This document shows, in pieces, positions 46,113 to 55,925 of a DNA stretch of 64,000 nucleotides. The stretch covers positions 435,337 to 499,336 of the forward strand of contig NW_025064880.1 of the NCBI RefSeq assembly GCF_019112545.1, read 5' to 3'. A program made the translations under genes and the position numbers. Source of the DNA: Guyanagaster necrorhizus. Its lineage: Eukaryota > Basidiomycota > Agaricomycetes > Agaricales > Physalacriaceae. The first letter of the stretch is position 1. Each line of letters opens with the position of its first letter. The notes under the pieces are model-generated. The model was given only the letters and a program-made list of their open reading frames with translations. It searched no databases and was not told the origin of the DNA.

Positions 46113-46464
46113 ATGTGCCATAACGTACGTCCTCTCTTTCAATGGCCGGCATCAAGGGTTTATTTTCTATGTAGATTATTGACGGACGATACCATACCGA
46201 GTGTGGGCACTTTTATGCTATGGCGACGCGTCAGCAAGACTGTCTGCGTCCAAACTGTCTGTTCAGCGGCCGGCATGCTCATCCTATTGGTACGCGGTAT
46301 TGACCTCCTTGCCCTGGACGTAAATCTGATATATGACATAACTTACAGGCTGTCGATCCCCCAACTGCATACGCATGATGTCACTCCCTGTGAGAAACCC
46401 TATTAGAGTCAGCCCTACAAAGTGCTCGGACTGCAGAAATGTCTTTGGGCGACTTGGGCAATGA
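46113..46464 (+). CDS. Small Cys/His-rich spliced protein (Agaricomycete type), unknown function
   Basis: Three exons, 46113-46124, 46175-46289 and 46349-46464, sum to 243 nt, i.e. 80 residues and a stop. The donors (GTACGT, GTACGC) and acceptors (TGTAG, TACAG) are canonical. The first exon is only four codons (MCHN). The product contains YHTECGHFYAMATRQQDCLR, PNCLFSGRHAHPIGCRSPNC, then IRMMSLPVRNPIRVSPTKCSDCRNVFGRLGQ in shorter pieces. Cys/His spacing (CGH, DC-x3-NC, RH-x-H, GC-x3-NC, C-x2-C) suggests two zinc sites. I believe similar tiny proteins occur across mushroom genomes, but recall no function. No signal peptide. Frame agreement over two splices makes the gene likely. Confidence 0.65.
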
Positions 46465-46936
46465 TCCATGCTTACTTATACGTTCCTTGATCTCATGTTT
46501 ATTATTTAACCTACGAGCAATTCAGCAAGTTGAGGCGCTCCAATGACGCCACTTGCTGAATTATTTGTAAAGGTCATCACTAAGTGCTGCAACACGAGGC
46601 TTCTTGTAGTGTGTAACTTTTATTTTATTTCTGACATCAAGTGTCACCTGTGAAAGATTCGCCGTAGATGCCCTGTACACGTTCTGGGCTGACACTGTTG
46701 AGCCAGCATTTGTATATTCGCAACCGGTGGCGTCGTGTGCTGCAAATGGTAATTGCTTCTCCATTTATGGGTAACGTTGTTGGTACCAAGTTGATACCTT
46801 GTACTCAGAGCGCCTTGTTCTACTCGTACATCGTTTGTCCCCGAAGATGGCCGGTATCCTTGCCACCAATGCATTGTTTTTCCTGAGGCGTTATAAAATC
46901 CCTAACTCTTGTTGACCCCAATAACGAACTTCCATC
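46465..46936. other. Intergenic region with a strong hairpin
   Basis: Separates the tiny Cys/His-rich gene and the next plus-strand gene. It contains the inverted repeat listed separately. A minus-strand frame at 46644-46874 has no supporting motif. Confidence 0.45.
46519..46562. repeat. Perfect 12-base inverted repeat (hairpin) with inner GGCG/CGCC arms
   Basis: AATTCAGCAAGT (46519-46530) is matched exactly by ACTTGCTGAATT (46551-46562). The 20-base spacer carries a second pair, GGCG (46534-46537) and CGCC (46547-46550), so a near-continuous stem with a 3-base bulge and a 9-base loop can form. It lies 55 bases after the stop codon of the tiny Cys/His-rich gene, so it could be in its 3' UTR, or be a remnant of a small inverted-repeat element. 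Confidence 0.8.
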
Positions 46937-48642
46937 ATGCTTTTCTTCGGCCCTACTGTCCTGCGCGGTACAGACGACATTCGGCAGTATACTGCAAAAT
47001 GTTATCTCCCGGAAATGCCTTGTGTTGCAGACGCTCCCCAGATACCTCTTCCTGGCCACAAGACTCACATGAATCGCCTTCACATTCGTCCTGAACCGTA
47101 CAGACGGTTATCGATGATTGATTGTGAGACGTTTATGAATATAGGGCCTCTGATAAAGCAATGTGGGTATTTCTACCCACAGGACATGAAGAGGTTCTGA
47201 TTTCATTTTGTCCAGGGGCGCAACGCGTCTTTCCAGACAGGCCTCTCAAGATGAATGACTTGGATGAGGAGACCGGCGAGAACCTGACCTTGCCGTGCCC
47301 ATCAGCATACAATTTTGCCATTGCAGATGTATGGCATACTGCAGCTGTCGATATCCACAGGTGAGCACTTTATGTATAATGTGCTCATCTCTCGAAGCTT
47401 ATTTCCAATAGGTTTGCTGGTTGGCTAGGTCCGTCAACCTGCGGAGAATGCCTATCCATATGATTCTCACCTACCCCATAGATACCTTTCCTTTGACGAC
47501 CACTCAACGCCTACTCCATCTCGCCTTCCCAAATGAAACCAAAGCATGGCATTTTAAACTTAAGCAGGATCGTGATAAAGAACTCTTCCAGTACTTTCTA
47601 TGGACCTCACCCCAGCTCGAGGCCTCGAAGACGAGACCTCCGCTTGATCCAGATGCCCTCGAAATGATGACCAGGAAGTCAGTAGTGATCGCCTTTCAAC
47701 CACCCTGGATAATGTCTCCTGCCGATTTGAAGGAGTTCGTTGAATGTCGGGCGGTATGTGGGTTTTCGAAGACTTTCTATTGATGTCCTCCTGACGTGAA
47801 GTAAAGTTCCCTCCTTATCGGGGTGGTATGACGGACTATTTGGAGAGTAAGCATCGTGTATGGGGAAAGGTGTGTATTCCTACCTTGATTTCGATAAAGC
47901 GGACGTCCCTGATCCAATGCCTAGCTGTGGGATGTGTGTGTGACAAACGAATCTCAGTTCTTCGTCTTGACTACATACGATCAATGGGTATTTGGGACAT
48001 TTTCTCAGAGTAAGTTACTCATTTTCGGTCGTCATGTGCCGCATGCGACGTTATTTCAGGATGGACGGGAGTCTTTTTCAGCCCAATATATGACTTCGAC
48101 TCGAGTGACCCAAGTGTTGCAGAGTGCCTAACATTCTGGATTGCTTCTGCTATGAGAATATCAAGGACGTTTGTCCTTCCCAAAGTGTGTAACGTTCCAG
48201 AAGCCATCTTTCATCCTCGTGAACTCAAATGTTCCATAGCTTCCAGAACCTGTCGGCTTACCTCCAATTATTGTTGAGCCGAGTGATGACCCTATAGAAT
48301 ATCATCAGTCCGAATCCAATTGGACCGGTAAAAGTTCAGGTCTGTAATTTCCTCGTATTTGTCCCCAAAGTGACGTCTGACATGAAAATCATAGATTACG
48401 CTGCATCAGCAGGTGTTGTGCTCGACAACGTATCGCTCGTGTCTGATGCAGGTGTATTTGACATGGAGGCCCCGATCAACAAACCTGAACCGACCGCAAT
48501 CAGTAGCAACATCCACAACTGGATGGCTAAGCTGCCTGAAGTCATGAGCGAAGTACCGAATTACCTAACGCAGCAGCAGACAGAAACTATTTCGTTCCAC
48601 AACGGGTCCAGTGATCCTCAGCCTGGAATATTCTACTATTAA
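46937..48642 (+). CDS. Uncharacterised Agaricomycete-type protein
   Basis: ATG 46937 (MLFFGPTVLRGTDDIRQYTA). In-frame splices lead to AQRVFPDRPLKMNDLDEETG, FAIADVWHTAAVDIHR, SVNLRRMPIHMILTYPIDTF, LLHLAFPNETKAWHFKLKQD, KSVVIAFQPPWIMSPADLKE, FPPYRGGMTDYLESKHRVWG, LWDVCVTNESQFFVLTTYDQ, WVFGTFSQ, and GVFFSPIYDFDSSDPSVAEC with FWIASAMR. The block LWDxC..FVLTTYxxWVFGxFS..W and the later VxExLxFWxASAM recur, from memory, in many uncharacterised mushroom proteins, often as large families. No enzyme motif is visible. Splicing after 48170 is uncertain: the terminal exon could be the frame 48370-48642 (IIDYAASAGVVLDNVSLVSD), or the gene may stop near 48345. Confidence 0.62.
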
Positions 48643-48918
48643 ACACGCCCTGTACCTTTAGTGTAATATATCTGTCCATAACGCGTCGACTGCCAAGTCT
48701 TCCGCATTTTGCTTCCGTTTGATAATTAAGATTTACGATCTCGATCGTTCGCCAAAAGTGGTTCAGGGAGTGTCGCTTATCTTGAAATGTGGCGTCCGCA
48801 GTCAAGTGAAATTATTACAAGAACTAGAGCGTCTTCGTGGTCCAATTCAGTTTTTCAGGCAACAAACTCGCAGCACATGAAGTCAAATGAAAGCTACTAG
48901 GCAAGGTCCAGAAAATAC

Positions 48919-48952
<34 letters not shown>

Positions 48953-49036
48953 AGGACAAGATTTAAGGTTGGCATAACAAATTGACAGTCTGTAGGTCCC
49001 CCACGGTCCATCATGGGTGCCTAGCGTGGTCCCATT
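48643..49036. other. Intergenic region with a 32-base poly-C run
   Basis: Between two convergent genes. It contains an uninterrupted run of 32 C. No coding exon seen. Confidence 0.45.
48920..48951. repeat. Homopolymer, 32 consecutive C
   Basis: Directly visible run, flanked by GAAAATACA and GAGGACAAG. The length may be a sequencing or assembly artefact, since such runs are hard to read. Shorter C runs occur at 19663-19678 (16) and 54513-54522 (10). Confidence 0.9.
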
Positions 49037-50414
49037 TTACGAGCTAGAATCCAGTGGGTTGCCATTCGGCGTCTGAGAATTATCATTGACTTCCGGGGTC
49101 TGTCCTCCGTGAGATGAATTTGGGGTTCGTCCAAGACCAGTGTCCGGGCGGGAAGAATCCGCGGGAGTGACCCCGGACAATCGTGAAAAGGAAGCGTACA
49201 AATTGGCCTGCGGCGGGGTGATAGTTGGGGCAGGAATCTTGGAAAGAGAGTCAGAATGAGCAACCTAAGACAATATTGTGCTCACGGTGGCAATAGTTGA
49301 GAGGTGCGGATGCATGGTGTTGTCTTGAACAGAGTAGAATTCAATCAGGATGCGTAGGGTATCTAACAAGTATCTCAGATGGTAAGCAATGTTCGGCAAC
49401 GAAGCTCGAACCAGCAAGAGAAGTAAGTTCCTCTTCATTGAAAGCAAAATACTCCAAGGCAAATCTGGATCGGTCTGGTGATGGCGGCTTATTAGAGGGC
49501 GGTGTGGGAAGAGACGCAGATGGAGGGGTAGAGGATATGCGTGAATCAAGGGAAGAAGAATTTGGGCCGTCCACCACACGCTGAGCAAGAACAAAACACG
49601 CGGCAGCAATAATGCGGGGAGAATATAATAGACAGAGTGGAGTTCGGTACCTAATAAATGTCAAGTAAATGGAGTCGGAAAAGGGACGGAAATAATACAT
49701 ACGAGTCGTGGGCAATAGTCCACGCATATTCTTGCGCTAAGATATCCGGATCGTGTGAGTTGAATAAGTCTACTAATTCCGCATGGGGACTTTCAACCAC
49801 AAAATCGAAACAAAGAGCTTCCAGCAACACCTCCTCTGTCAGTAGGATTGCCGTCTGGCAGTTCTCGACTTCCTGTAAACACGGTCAATGCTAAGTGGGA
49901 AACCACGAAGACGCCACCAACCTTGCTAGTGTCGGGAATTTCAGCCACGTCCTTCCCACTTACTTTGGACTGACAAACGCGGGCAACATCACGAAGCTTT
50001 CGACCGCATTCCTCTGTCTTGGTGGCCAAAAATATACAAGAAGCGGCAACGTCCTAGATCCCGGTCCATATCAAGCAACACAAGTAATCAAGCAAGTGTA
50101 CTTGTCGATGATAATCATCCATGGAATAACGCATGTAGAACCTGTGGAACCATGTTGCGGCGGTAAACATTGCCGGTGCTGGCCTGTGACCTGATCAGAA
50201 CGGTACCGAAGTTTAGAAATAGAGCTAACAATTGCAGTGAAGACCCGAGACGGTAAAGGAACTCGACCCCCCTAGCCCGGTCGTAGAGCTGCTTTTCTAG
50301 GGAGCCAGCTGATGGAGTTGACCGCAGAGCATCAAGGGGGAAGAGCCACTGGGACTTGGGAGCATTTGGACGGGCAACCTGGGATGCTTGGCCTGCCTGG
50401 ATGTCCTTTGGCAT
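49037..50414 (-). CDS. Cyclin T/K-type cyclin (RNA polymerase II CTD kinase partner)
   Basis: Most likely start ATG 50414 (MPKDIQAGQASQVARPNAPK); a spliced start at 50502 is possible but I could not make it keep frame. The cyclin box begins SQWLFPLDALRSTPSAGSLE, KQLYDRARGVEFLYRLGSSL, then across introns AMFTAATWFHRFYMRYSMDD, VAASCIFLATKTEECGRKLR and DVARVCQSKV. The second cyclin fold follows with CQTAILLTEEVLLEALCFDF, VESPHAELVDLF and RIIAAACFVLAQRVV. A Ser/Pro-rich tail ends PNGNPLDSSS. FLATKTEECGRKLRDV is the mark of transcriptional cyclins (T, K, L). The partner would be a Cdk9/Cdk12-like kinase. Which subtype it is cannot be settled by eye. Confidence 0.82.
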
Positions 50415-51577
50415 TACTGGGCCTCGGAGAGGAGCGTATATCAAATACCGTGACAGAATGTGACATTTCCACTTGCAGCTTGGCGCGGGGGGACTCGCTC
50501 ATCGTGTCGTTTCTTCCTTCTCAGCTATTACTACGTTATCTACCCTCTTGCCAAACGACGGAATGCTCTGTCCAAATATACACCGATTTCCTTTCCATCT
50601 TGATATTAGAAGCGTGTCAACTTGTCTCTTACCAAGTGGGGAGCTAACCGGAAGATAGGTAACCTTTTACCCTTCAAACTTCAAGCTTCGCACAAACTTT
50701 TTTCCAAATTAAGTGCCCAAATCAGGTTGTTCCGCTCCATCACCTGCGTTTCATCTCGGTCGCAATACAGAATATGTCATTGTATTTTGTAAGTAACCCT
50801 TGTGAGTCGTAACTGGTTCGTCGGTGTTAACATTATATACCCCACTCTAAATAACAGAGTACCACGCGTCAATTGGGCATCTCTTTCACCGTACAGCGTG
50901 CTAGGCATCCGCCAATTATTACCTCGTTCCTCGTCCGTATTGAATTCAGTATCGTCTGCCACTGCCACTAGCGCCGGCCTTGCAACTCGGGCAACTGCTG
51001 TTAATTAAAGGATCTACCATACATGTCAACCTTCGGCCGAGGCAAGCCTTTTGAAATGCAACTCACTGTACTGTTCAGGAAACTGTCGTCTGAAATAACC
51101 GCGCCTCAACGTGGCGTAGAACGTCCAGGAAATATAAAAACTTACCGTTGCCAACAGGTCTTTGAACAGTTGGGTCCGCAATTCGAAGGATGAGCGGCAG
51201 AGAACTTGCAAAATCGGTCGTCGCAATAAATCTAAATATAAAAAATTTTCAAGCAACGATATCGCTGCTTTCTATGATGGGACGGACCATTTCGTCGGGC
51301 TATATCAAAGTACATGAGAAAAATCACAGGTATTGCTGGCGCTGAGACCTACTAAGCGTACAACGTGGCCGCATTGGCTGTACGTATTTTGCACTCTGTA
51401 ACAAGGCGTGAAGGCAAACAACCAGCGAAGCAAACATCCAGACTGACTGCCTCCATCTACACATGTTCGTTGGAATGTAGTTCGTTATAAAAGACTTGTA
51501 GAGATGAAGGCGAGGCGTTGATCCAAAGTAAAGGCCTGGACGGTAGAACTTATATAGCCCTCAAACGCACCGATATA
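50415..51577. other. Intergenic region upstream of the cyclin gene
   Basis: More than 1.1 kb with only short frames. A minus-strand 76-codon frame at 51026-51256 contains LQVLCRSSFELRTQLFKDLL and FYATLRRGYFRRQFPEQYSE; it looks protein-like, but I could not place a start or splices around it. A TTCAAACTTCAAGCTTC stretch lies near 50680. Confidence 0.35.
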
Positions 51578-52058
51578 TCATCTGAAAGTAAAATAATGGG
51601 TACTGATTGGTCTCTGATCAGGCTCGGCCCGCTCGAAATCAAGAACTCTTGAGAGCTCACTAAAAAGAACCGCACCTAGACAGTCGAGATCCGTCCTACC
51701 ATCGGGTACGTGCTTCATAACTAACCCTTCGTCTTCGATTGCTAGTGGTGACATCAGTTTCACCCTGCTAAAAAGTTAATACATGATGACGGTCCACGCT
51801 TTCACAGTTCTTGTGGATTCCGCGTGTCGGAACAGAACGAAACAGGTACCCGACGTCGACTTGGTTATCCAACAATCCGATACTGTAATTCTTTACCCCG
51901 AGTGTTTGTTTTTCGTCAATCGCCGATTTCGTCTGATCGACGACTAATGCCCAAGGGGCCAAGGGACCACCCCCAATGCTAGTTGCATCACTTCGAATTT
52001 GCTCTTGTGATCTTTCCCGAAGGAAAGTACGGCACCTACTGTAGACAGTGTCCCACAT
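51578..52058 (-). CDS. Possible small protein-coding gene or remnant, unrecognised
   Basis: A 96-codon minus-strand frame from ATG 52058 (MWDTVYSRCRTFLRERSQEQ) ends at 51768. It is followed at once in another frame by VKLMSPLAIEDEGLVMKHVP and a stop at 51578. No intron of normal length joins the two cleanly. The first frame starts 85 bases after the eIF2B-alpha stop, on the same strand. No family motif was recognised. It may be a true small gene with an unseen intron, a decayed gene, or chance. Confidence 0.25.
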
Positions 52059-52142
52059 TCAGAACGCAGGCGTCCGTTCACTCAGAGAGTCCAGAACGGC
52101 GGAGGCTTTGGAATGCAGCAAAAGAAATTGGAATATACTCGA

Positions 52143-53660
52143 TTACCCTGCGAACATTCCGACAAGGTACTGACTTACTCCCTCCGGAGTCAAGCTGCCT
52201 ACATCCGAGAACACCAGCGAGATGAGATCGGGTCTAAGCGAGAGCTTCTGTTAACAAAGGGAAAATCGGAAGACAAGGCGACGGACCTGGTATAATCTAC
52301 ACTTGGATTATTTCGGGCGATTTGTTCTTGACTGATCTTGATCTTTGCGGCAGAATCCGAGGTGTTCACATCTTCGAGGGCTGATGACTCCAAAGTTGAT
52401 CCGCCGGAGACAAATAACGGTTTCGGAGACGGATTAACGGACGAGTTGCGAAGGTGCCGACCCTTGGGTAGAGAGAAGGAAAGTAGGTCCGGAGTATGAC
52501 TTGGCAGATCATATTGCGACAATGGGAACAGCCGGTGGAACTTGTAGCTGTGTAAAGGACGTCAGAAGCATAGCAAAAAAAAAAAAAAGGTTTGTCGATC
52601 GTCACATGGCACCTTTCTGCGAGAGCGTAAAAGGGTTTATTCGCGGCTTTTGCAATGATTGCTATCTGGTTGCTGCCGACAGCATTAATGAGTCCGCCAC
52701 TCTCGACCACAGCTTCGGATCCAACGAGAACAAAATCGACCATGTCCATGCAATACGCAACTGCAGAATCAAGAATCACGGTAGTAGGAATTCCGGCAGC
52801 CATTAAATTTTCTGCGGTCTTAATGCTGAGGAATATTAATGAGAAGACGTTAGCAAAAGGCCGGAGGAAGAATCGACGTACCCTAGGCCACGGGGTCTTG
52901 CCTCTGTAACGAAGACTATGCTAAATATGAGCTGATGATGGACCGTATTATTGATGGGCCATTCTACCTGATATTCGCTTCCGTTTATGAGCCCATAACA
53001 GCGTTTGCATCACGACTCTCGAATACGAATGTGTAAGTATCTTGTCAAGCCAAATGTCACCACAAAAGAATGTTCCTGATAGGAAAAGGACTGACCACCG
53101 AATCATCCTTTATAAAGTCGAATGCAAGCTCTGCAATCTTTGCGCGATAACTAAGCGCCTGAGTGACGTACTGATGCCCTTGCCGTATCAGTTCGGTCTT
53201 GAGCTCTGAGAAACTCTTGATGAACGCTCGGGTAAGAAGGGAACAAAAAGAATCGAAATGAGAACACTTACGGACGCGTCATGGGGGAACAAAGTGACAA
53301 ACTCGATGAACAGCTCGCAGCCCGCATTCAAGCTGATGTAATTTGACGATTGTTTCTTGAGATTCTCGGCACCGGCTTTGAGTTCTTTCACCAATTCAAA
53401 CATAGTCCCCGCTGAGACATCGAAATTGAGAAGCGTTAGACCTTAAGGGCCCCTTGGGTACGCACCAGAAGAATGTTCCATTAATTCCGCGAGAGCAAGG
53501 ATCGCAGCAAGGGGGGTTGACACCTTGACATGGTAGCGTAAGTGAGCCTCGGGCTTCGACTAGAGAAGGGAAGAAGACCCACTTGCTCGTCCTGCAAGAG
53601 ACGATTGAAGGCACTACATATGTCAAAAGGTTGGCCTACAGGCCAGAAATGAGAAGGCAT
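52143..53660 (-). CDS. GCN3: Translation initiation factor eIF2B subunit alpha
   Basis: First exon from ATG 53660: MPSHFWPVGQPFDICSAFNR then LLQDEQ, joined to VSTPLAAILALAELMEHSS, then MFELVKELKAGAENLKKQSS, LNAGCELFIEFVTLF, FSELKTELIRQGHQYVTQAL and AKIAELAFDFIKDDS. Next come FVTEARPRGLG, GIPTTVILDSAVAYCMDMVD, FVLVGSEAVVESGGLINAVG, SNQIAIIAKAANKPFYALAE, KFHRLFPLSQYDLP and NPSVDYT|RPDLISLVFSDVGSLTPEGV, ending YLVGMFAG at 52143. Order and motifs match eIF2B-alpha (Gcn3), the regulatory subunit that senses eIF2 phosphorylation in the nucleotide-exchange complex. There are eight or so exons; an insert with Ser/Pro-rich sequence (residues about 235-300) is longer than in human. Confidence 0.9.
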
Positions 53661-54505
53661 CGAGTCCGACGTGCCAGTGAGGGGTGTCTGAAGGAATGTT
53701 TCCAGTCACACGTGTCACGTGATACGCCACCAGTATTTCCGCGACCCTCGCCTCACGCTCAGGCTCTAGCCTAGGACTGTCCCGGCGTGCTGCTCATCTG
53801 GAAGGGCAAATCTGGACATTTGAGAGGCCGGCAACGGTATATTGTGGCGATGCAAGGAATGAATATATTCTTCCTCGGCGCCCGATATCCCATTTATATA
53901 TCCATCCCTTCAGTAGAAATGCCGCAACGTTAGGGCGGTCAAGTGCATAAAAAATAAGATACAGCGCTTCCTGAGCGGCCTGACCCTTGTGCCTCAGAAC
54001 GACATTATTCCCCGCTCAATAAGTTTCAAACTGCAATGAGGTTGGCAAGGTAACGAACGGTACGCGAAATCGGGCCAGATCTGCCTCCGAGCAAATTAGT
54101 TGCTTGGGGAAAAAGTATTGTATTATTTATTGACCATTGCGCCCAGCTACGGCCATAGTATAAAGGCCAGTCAAACGGAAATGGCCAATCCGAGAGACAA
54201 GGGCCATGTCAGCGAATTATGATAGGTTCAATGGCAGGCATCAATGCGGGCAGAATTAGCGAATGCGCTTCCGAGCGCCAATTACGGAACTGGATTTGGA
54301 TACAATCAAGAAGAATGGGGCCTAATTTGCCGTCACTTGGGTCAGGAACTATCCTAGAAAGGGAATGCCGATGTGAGAAAAACTTAATGGCAACCCGATC
54401 GTCCAGAAAAGGGAAGACGACATCGGCGCAAAATACACGTGTAACGGTGAAGAAAATGCTAGTGGATAAATATTGTTTTTTTTCCCTTCCCGCTTTGCTG
54501 CGCCC

Positions 54506-54512
54506 TATATAA
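54506..54512 (+). promoter_or_regulatory. TATA box of the orphan gene at 54839
   Basis: TATATAA lies 333 bases before the start codon, followed by a C-rich and then CT-rich leader (54513-54600). This is the clearest TATA box in the window, and the long pyrimidine-rich leader suggests a strongly or conditionally expressed gene. Confidence 0.5.
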
Positions 54513-54582
54513 CCCCCCCCCCTCCGGGAAATTATGCCGTCCTCCTGTTTCCATTCCTCACATTGACAGCGTCGGCCTCTCT

Positions 54583-54600
54583 TCGTCGTCGTCGTCGTCG
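54583..54600. repeat. Trinucleotide repeat (TCG)6
   Basis: Six perfect TCG units in the presumed 5' leader of the orphan gene at 54839. Possible length-variable microsatellite. Confidence 0.85.
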
Positions 54601-54838
54601 TTCTTCACATAATTGTCATTTCTTCGTCTTGCTTGCTTTGCTGGCACCTATTTTGTCGCCTGCTGCCTGTGCATCGCCAGGCTTTTTATTTTTTCTACCT
54701 CGTGCGTGAACATTGGAACGCTTGGACCTGCGGCGGCATCGCTGACATGCTTTGCAGAACGCGTTATAATCTTCACCGCTGCCTTGCAAAGCAGTGATTT
54801 TGTTCCAGCCTTCCAGTCCGTCGCGCACCGTACTGAAT

Positions 54839-55459
54839 ATGTCGCCGAAGCCAGCCGAAGTCGTTTTCTCACCTGATGTCAAGAACATGGATGAATGGGC
54901 GAGGCGGACTCGGATGTCGCTGACGACGGCAGACGCTTTGGGAGCGACCTATGCGCGTGCACAGCCGTGGTTCGAGCATCTGAAGCAGCAGCTGGTGGTC
55001 GAGCACAAGTGGCGAGAGGTTCAACGAGACAGTCGTATGCTCTTTACCCTCGAGAACGGCTCTATCTGGAGCTCAACTACCGGCCACCCTGCTGGCCCAC
55101 CGCTCAAGCTCCAGCTCCCTGTCCATGCGAGCTCCTTCTTCTCGCCCGACCGACGCGTCCAATGGCAGATGGTCTTTCACAGTGATATCTTCGAGTCGGT
55201 CCGCAAGATCTGTCCTCCCATTGCCGATATCCTCTACCTTCTGCAGTGTCTCCTTCCAGGAATGGTCACGCTTGTCTTTGAGGAACACATGCCAGGTCAG
55301 GGCATCTACAGGACAACCCGTGGGTTGCCGCCTGACTCGTGGGTCAACAAGAACGAGCGCCAGCTTGTCAGAGTCGTGGGTATCGACCGCTTCAGGGACC
55401 TGCGTCGTGCATGCAGCGACACCGCACTCTCGTATTCGCTCCAGGTCATCCGGCAGTGA
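54839..55459 (+). CDS. Orphan protein of about 206 residues, function unknown
   Basis: Single exon from ATG 54839 (MSPKPAEVVFSPDVKNMDEW). The frame extends upstream only to a GTG. Contents include MSLTTADALGATYARAQPWF, LKLQLPVHASSFFSPDRRVQ, ICPPIADILYLLQCLLPGMV and VGIDRFRDLRRACSDTALSY. It has no signal peptide or membrane segment. GC-rich codon choice (frequent CTC, GTC, CGC third-position C) is stronger than in the neighbours, suggesting high expression or a different origin. No family is recognised. Confidence 0.65.
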   Translation: MSPKPAEVVFSPDVKNMDEWARRTRMSLTTADALGATYARAQPWFEHLKQQLVVEHKWREVQRDSRMLFTLENGSIWSSTTGHPAGPPLKLQLPVHASSFFSPDRRVQWQMVFHSDIFESVRKICPPIADILYLLQCLLPGMVTLVFEEHMPGQGIYRTTRGLPPDSWVNKNERQLVRVVGIDRFRDLRRACSDTALSYSLQVIRQ

Positions 55460-55925
55460 AACTGTTACCATTTACCTTGACGCCGTAATCGACAACTGCT
55501 CCCATAATACCACCAATATCACCCGTACACTAATCGTATGCTCCACCGCGCTTAATTCTCTCTTGCATCGTTGCTGTCACATATTGCTTTCCAATCTTGC
55601 ATCACCACTTGCTACTTACTTAGATCCGTTATATTTACTGACTGACTTCACTTGACGCACGTAAATTAAAATTTCACTGCACTTTGATCTATTCCAGCAT
55701 CTAATTCGATTCACAGTATGTATTATCCAGTTTTGTTTTCCGTAGCTTTCAGATACGGTACTCGTCGAGTAATATGGTAGCCTCTGGTTATTTACAATAA
55801 ATTACAAGTTTAGGCAGAACCCAGCTTGATGAAATTATAGATGGAAACTAGATCCGTTTGGACGTGTGATAATTTTTTTGTCTCCTGCCCTTTCGGTCCA
55901 GACAAGGCTCGTTGCTCTTGCGGCC
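55460..55925. other. Intergenic region between two plus-strand genes
   Basis: AT-rich 3' flank of the orphan gene followed by the promoter of the methionine aminopeptidase gene. No further feature was seen. Confidence 0.4.

Larger units (their letters stand above)
53661..54838. other. Intergenic region, divergent promoters (1.2 kb)
   Basis: Between the divergent eIF2B-alpha and orphan genes. Contains CACGTGTCACGTGA (two overlapping CACGTG-type sites) at about 53710, a TATA box, a C run and a TCG repeat near the orphan gene. No other coding exon was supported. Confidence 0.5.

Noticed and set aside
46644..46874. 76-codon minus-strand frame near the hairpin
   Set aside because: Gln/Thr-rich with no motif and no homologue that I recognise; left out.
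49265..49609. 114-codon minus-strand frame overlapping the cyclin gene
   Set aside because: It runs in another frame through the cyclin's Ser/Pro-rich tail exons; the cyclin reading is supported by conserved boxes.
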